NCBI RefSeq assembly: GCF_001708185.1 | Contig: NZ_MDDN01000001.1 | Coordinates: forward strand, 310,001 to 374,000 | DNA from: Lysinibacillus xylanilyticus | Lineage (GTDB): Bacteria; Bacillota; Bacilli; Bacillales_A; Planococcaceae | Direction: 5' to 3' | DNA length: 64,000 bases | Shown: piece by piece, positions 60,895 through 64,000 of the stretch | Layout of the letters: the number at the start of each line of letters is the position of its first letter | Position numbering within the stretch: the first letter of the stretch is position 1 | Notes under the pieces: generated by a model | The model's database searches: none | What the model was told of the DNA's origin: nothing | Seen by the model: the letters and a program-made list of their open reading frames with translations, nothing else | Program-made: the position numbers and the translations under genes

Positions 60895-61656
60895 TTATTT
60901 TCTTAATTTAAATACGATAAAATCTGCACAATGTAAATCTTCCTCGAATTGTGGATACTTGGTAAGCATCTCTTTTGAAGGCATCGGTTCGATAACGTCT
61001 TCTATCGTAAATCCTGCTTGAATAATTGCTTTCATATAGTTCGTTAATGTTCGATGATAAAAGACAATTTTTTCATCAGAATCTAGCGGAAGCTTTTGAT
61101 CATATACACCTTCATAAAAATATCGCTGAACTTTCCAATACTGTTGGTCAAGTTTTCCATTTCTGATCCATCCGCTATTAGGCGTAATAAAGCAAGGATG
61201 AAGAATCGAAAAGATGAATGTGCTATTTGGCTTTAACAGGCGATACATCTCATTCAAAGCTGCCTGATAATTCTCTAAATCTTGCAGAACCATATTGGAA
61301 ACAATACAATCGAACTGTTCATCTACTAAAAAATTGAGATTTTCACAATTACCGTGTTTATATTGTATAGTGACTTCCTCACGTGTTCTTTCCCTAGCAA
61401 TTTCCAGCATTTTTTCTGAATAATCAACAGCTGTGACAATTGCTCCTTTTTGAGCAAGGATTCTACTTAAATAACCTTCTCCACATCCTGCATCTAATAG
61501 CCTTTTCCCATGTACATCTTCCAATAATGAAAAAATGGCTGGATTCAATAATACTTCACGGTGTATATCACCATGCTCATCGTAGTTTACTGTAAACCTT
61601 TCTGCATGTTGATTCCAGCGTCTAATCGCCTCTTCCGTTGTTACTGTTCTTTTCAT
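60895..61656 (-). CDS. Class I SAM-dependent methyltransferase
   Basis: A 253-residue protein: motif I LLDAGCGEGYLSRILAQKGA (about residues 51-70), VTAVDYSEKMLEIARER and DCIVSNMVLQDLENYQAALN, with HPCFITPNSGWIRNG toward the C-terminus as in YcgJ/UbiE-like small-molecule methyltransferases. Upstream partner of DUF6886 on the same transcript. The substrate is unknown. Confidence 0.88.
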   Translation of the reverse strand: MKRTVTTEEAIRRWNQHAERFTVNYDEHGDIHREVLLNPAIFSLLEDVHGKRLLDAGCGEGYLSRILAQKGAIVTAVDYSEKMLEIARERTREEVTIQYKHGNCENLNFLVDEQFDCIVSNMVLQDLENYQAALNEMYRLLKPNSTFIFSILHPCFITPNSGWIRNGKLDQQYWKVQRYFYEGVYDQKLPLDSDEKIVFYHRTLTNYMKAIIQAGFTIEDVIEPMPSKEMLTKYPQFEEDLHCADFIVFKLRK

Positions 61657-61762
61657 TCTATTTCCTCATTTCTTTATAGAATCGTAACGTTACGTCTTTT
61701 GTGCACATCAATATTTTTTTATATCATGTAGATAGAGGCATGCCATCTTTAGATAAATATTC

Positions 61763-61796
61763 AAGCCAGAAATCCTGATTGGATTTCTGGCTTTTC
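61763..61796. terminator. Bidirectional terminator between methyltransferase and MFS genes
   Basis: AAGCCAGAAATCC (61763-61775) and GGATTTCTGGCTT (61781-61793) are perfect complements with a five-base loop, then TTC on the plus strand. Confidence 0.75.
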
Positions 61797-61800
61797 TAAT

Positions 61801-63003
61801 TTAAGGACTAGATTGAGTTTTGATAGGCAATGCATGATCTAAAGTCTCCTGTCGTTTAACAGTGATCCATCTTCCACATACCATCACAATCAATGCAAAA
61901 AATACAATGACTCCTGCAAAGATAAGCGCTGCCTTATAGCTATTATAAACGGCCACAAGCTGACCAGCGATGATTGGACCAATAATTTGTCCAAATGCAT
62001 AAAACGTTGTTAACAATGATACTACTGGACCGCTTTGCGTTGGGAATAGCTGACGTGCATAAGATGTCGTTAACGTCACAATTCCTACAAATGTTAAGCC
62101 GAATAAAAACGACGATAATAATACGCTCCATGCTGTTTGTGAAAATACTGGTAACAAGATACCTAAAACTTGCAATATGTATGCCACAAACAATATTTTA
62201 ATTGCTGAGAATTTCTCTAATAATACAGTCCAAACAGGTGCTGACGGTATGGCCGCTACCCCAACAATGACCCAGCTATACGAAGAGTACTCTTGCAGTG
62301 AAGGAATATTATGAATGATATCCACTAAAAAAGTACCTGTGATAATATAGCCTAACCCCTCTAAGCCATATGCGACAATCAGCCATGGCATAAAGCCCGT
62401 TGTCATTTTTGCATCGGAGGATTTTGCGGTCCTCACACTATCCTGTACATCCAAATCTCTCCAAAGTATAAATGTCATTACTAAAAACAGAGCAGATAAA
62501 ACCCCTAAGCCGATCCACGTACCTTGCCAAGCAAAACGCGCTTCAAAAGCAGGTACGAATAAACCTGAAATAGCAATTCCTAATCCAATACCACCAAACA
62601 AATAGCCTGACCATCGTGTAAGGGCATGCTTTGCTAAATAATCCATAATAATGCTCGATGTTAAGACAAAAATAAGTCCCCCTGTGATGCCTGCAATCAG
62701 ACGAAGTACAAGCCAAATACTATATATTTCAATGATTCCCATAAGAACAATAGAAAGGACATTCAAAATAACACTTAACAATAAAAAGTTCTTTTTTTGG
62801 CGATTGATAAATCCTGCCCACAACGCGCCAATAAAATAGCCAATATAATTACTTGATGCCAAAAATCCTGCAACTTCAAACGAAAACCCGACATCATTAC
62901 GCATAAATGGCAAAATTGGTGTGAATGCAAATCGGCTAATTCCCATTGCCACTACAAGTAATAGCACCCCTCCAAATAAAATTCCAACATGCTGTCGATT
63001 CAT
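61801..63003 (-). CDS. YbfB/YjiJ-family MFS transporter
   Basis: A 400-residue protein with twelve membrane helices. MGISRFAFTPILPFMRNDVG near residue 20 is the YbfB/YjiJ family mark, and GFINRQKKN stands where the MFS loop 2-3 motif lies. Length is family-typical. It is divergent from a LysR gene that probably regulates it. The substrate is unknown. Confidence 0.9.
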   Translation of the reverse strand: MNRQHVGILFGGVLLLVVAMGISRFAFTPILPFMRNDVGFSFEVAGFLASSNYIGYFIGALWAGFINRQKKNFLLLSVILNVLSIVLMGIIEIYSIWLVLRLIAGITGGLIFVLTSSIIMDYLAKHALTRWSGYLFGGIGLGIAISGLFVPAFEARFAWQGTWIGLGVLSALFLVMTFILWRDLDVQDSVRTAKSSDAKMTTGFMPWLIVAYGLEGLGYIITGTFLVDIIHNIPSLQEYSSYSWVIVGVAAIPSAPVWTVLLEKFSAIKILFVAYILQVLGILLPVFSQTAWSVLLSSFLFGLTFVGIVTLTTSYARQLFPTQSGPVVSLLTTFYAFGQIIGPIIAGQLVAVYNSYKAALIFAGVIVFFALIVMVCGRWITVKRQETLDHALPIKTQSSP

Positions 63004-63059
63004 CTCGTCCCCACCCCCTAAAAACTTTTTGTAATTAAAAGGATACAGAGGGAAAATTA

Positions 63060-63081
63060 ATAAATCTAATATATAATTTAT
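63060..63081. promoter_or_regulatory. Dyad between MFS and LysR genes
   Basis: ATAAAT (63060-63065) and ATTTAT (63076-63081) with a ten-base spacer in the 117-bp divergent region; a plausible LysR site, but AT-rich sequence makes chance dyads common. Confidence 0.3.
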
Positions 63082-63120
63082 ATAAAAGGATAAAAATTTT
63101 TTATAAAAGGTGGATACTTA

Positions 63121-64000
63121 ATGAATTTACATGCTCTTAGATTATTCACAAAAGTAGCTGAACTCAAAAGTGTTTCAAAGGCAGCACAAGCTCTAATGAT
63201 TAGTCAGCCTGCCGTTACCATTCAAATTAAAAATTTAGAAAAAGAACTAGACTTAACTCTTTTAGAATCGAAAGGTAGAGGAATTACCTTAACACAAAAT
63301 GGCGAATTTTTATTTAAACAGGCTCAGCGATTATTTGATTTAGAATTGGATATTGAACACAAATTAGAGCAATTAAAAAACACCGGTAATGAAGAATTAC
63401 AAATTGCTTCTACCCATGTTCCATCCCATTTTTTATTACCGAAATGGCTCGCAAAATATAAGCATGCCTATCCGACAACAAATATCCACATAAAATCGGC
63501 TAATTCTCAACAAGTTATTGAAGAATTACTTCACTATAAGGCTGATATTGCTTTTATCGTAAAAGAGGACGGTCATCATCCAGATATTAATTACCAATTT
63601 CTTATGAATCTCGATTATTGGTTTATCATCCCATACGGACATCCGTTGGCAGATCAAACAGTGACTTTAGCGGAATTAATGCAAGAGCCATTTGTTTCAC
63701 GAGAAGATGGTAGCTCCACAAAAGAATATTTAAACGCTTTATGTAAGGTGCATAAAATCCCGCCACCCAGAGTAGGGCTGCAACTGGATGGTATCAATGA
63801 ATCAATTCACGCCATTGCTGCTGGATATGGTACGATGCTAGCTCCATCTATAGCAGCTTCAAGCTTTCTTCAACGGCAGCAAGTAGCCCGAGTTTTTATA
63901 AAAGACATCGACATTCAGCGTCCTATTTATCTATGCACACGGAAAAATGAACAAAGTACCTCCTCGACCTTTAATACTTTTATTAGTATCGTGAATGACT
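63121..64000 (+). CDS. LysR-family transcriptional regulator (cut by window end)
   Basis: A LysR regulator open to the window edge (293 codons so far, no stop). HTH: LHALRLFTKVAELKSVSKAA then ISQPAVTIQIKNLEKELDL (about residues 3-45). The effector domain follows with IASTHVPSHFLLPKWLAKYK and GINESIHAIAAGYGTMLAPS. AAAGGTGG lies seven bases before the ATG. Divergent from the YbfB/YjiJ transporter, its likely target. Nearly complete, only the tail is missing. Confidence 0.88.
   Translation, partial: MNLHALRLFTKVAELKSVSKAAQALMISQPAVTIQIKNLEKELDLTLLESKGRGITLTQNGEFLFKQAQRLFDLELDIEHKLEQLKNTGNEELQIASTHVPSHFLLPKWLAKYKHAYPTTNIHIKSANSQQVIEELLHYKADIAFIVKEDGHHPDINYQFLMNLDYWFIIPYGHPLADQTVTLAELMQEPFVSREDGSSTKEYLNALCKVHKIPPPRVGLQLDGINESIHAIAAGYGTMLAPSIAASSFLQRQQVARVFIKDIDIQRPIYLCTRKNEQSTSSTFNTFISIVND

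Overview
The window is AT-rich chromosomal DNA from an endospore-forming, low-GC Gram-positive rod. A complete gerA-type germinant receptor operon, YrzI-, YxlEFG-, YitT- and DUF523-like genes, strong AGGAGG ribosome sites and frequent TTG starts point to Bacillaceae. The overall gene set looks most like Lysinibacillus. That genus call is from memory of gene content, not from a search. I see no rRNA, tRNA, CRISPR array or intact insertion sequence.

Layout. 0-4 kb: an AbrB-type membrane protein, then a LytTR regulator/DUF3021/ABC exporter operon. 4-8 kb: a DUF2087 regulator with a GIY-YIG protein, a YjbR protein, YitT and an M48 protease. 8.4-15 kb: a coupled minus-strand operon (ABC importer ATPase, binding protein, fused permease, MBL-fold hydrolase, secreted CYTH-like protein) with a divergent LysR gene. 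15.6-18.3 kb: a BMP lipoprotein overlapping a chemoreceptor gene. 18.4-20.5 kb: a scarred island bounded by two direct copies of a structured repeat. Each copy abuts a truncated gene (an ANTAR response regulator and a siderophore ABC ATPase), and between them lie a small membrane protein and a small-ORF locus with a YrzI homologue. 20.5-25.5 kb: a FhuF-like protein, a YjfL/YjfC/YjfM-type ATP-grasp cluster, an MBL hydrolase and a MaoC-like protein. 25.7-29.9 kb: gerAA-gerAC-D-gerAB. 30-33 kb: small membrane or secreted genes of unknown function, separated by remnants of the same repeat. 33-39 kb: GNAT, an IT-type permease, a YxlEFG-like ABC set with a divergent HTH regulator, and a second YitT.

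39.5-44.3 kb holds a lantibiotic-immunity-type ABC exporter whose adjacent two-component system is decayed (histidine kinase with an in-frame stop, response regulator with a frameshift). 45-48.5 kb holds an intact VanRS-type system beside DedA and a SAM methyltransferase, with three direct repeats upstream that suit an OmpR-family regulator. 48.7-57.4 kb has a MerR-like coiled-coil protein, a 131-bp fold-back element and three further ABC exporter sets. One set is run by a TetR whose likely operator overlaps its -35, another by a TetR with two near-identical promoter/operator copies. 57.4-58.8 kb has a response-regulator remnant, then a HipA-like kinase overlapping a small partner gene. 59-64 kb has DUF523, a Nudix gene with an in-frame stop, DUF6886, a methyltransferase, and a YbfB/YjiJ MFS transporter with a divergent LysR gene cut by the window end.

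Themes: seven ABC ATPase genes, mostly in envelope-stress or drug-export style operons each with its own regulator; several recently decayed genes; and at least three families of non-coding repeats. The most promising undescribed items are the structured repeat family with its small-ORF island, the importer/MBL/CYTH operon, the HipA-like kinase pair and the 49.7-kb fold-back element. Coordinates and translations were read by eye, and starts were moved where a Shine-Dalgarno site argued for it.
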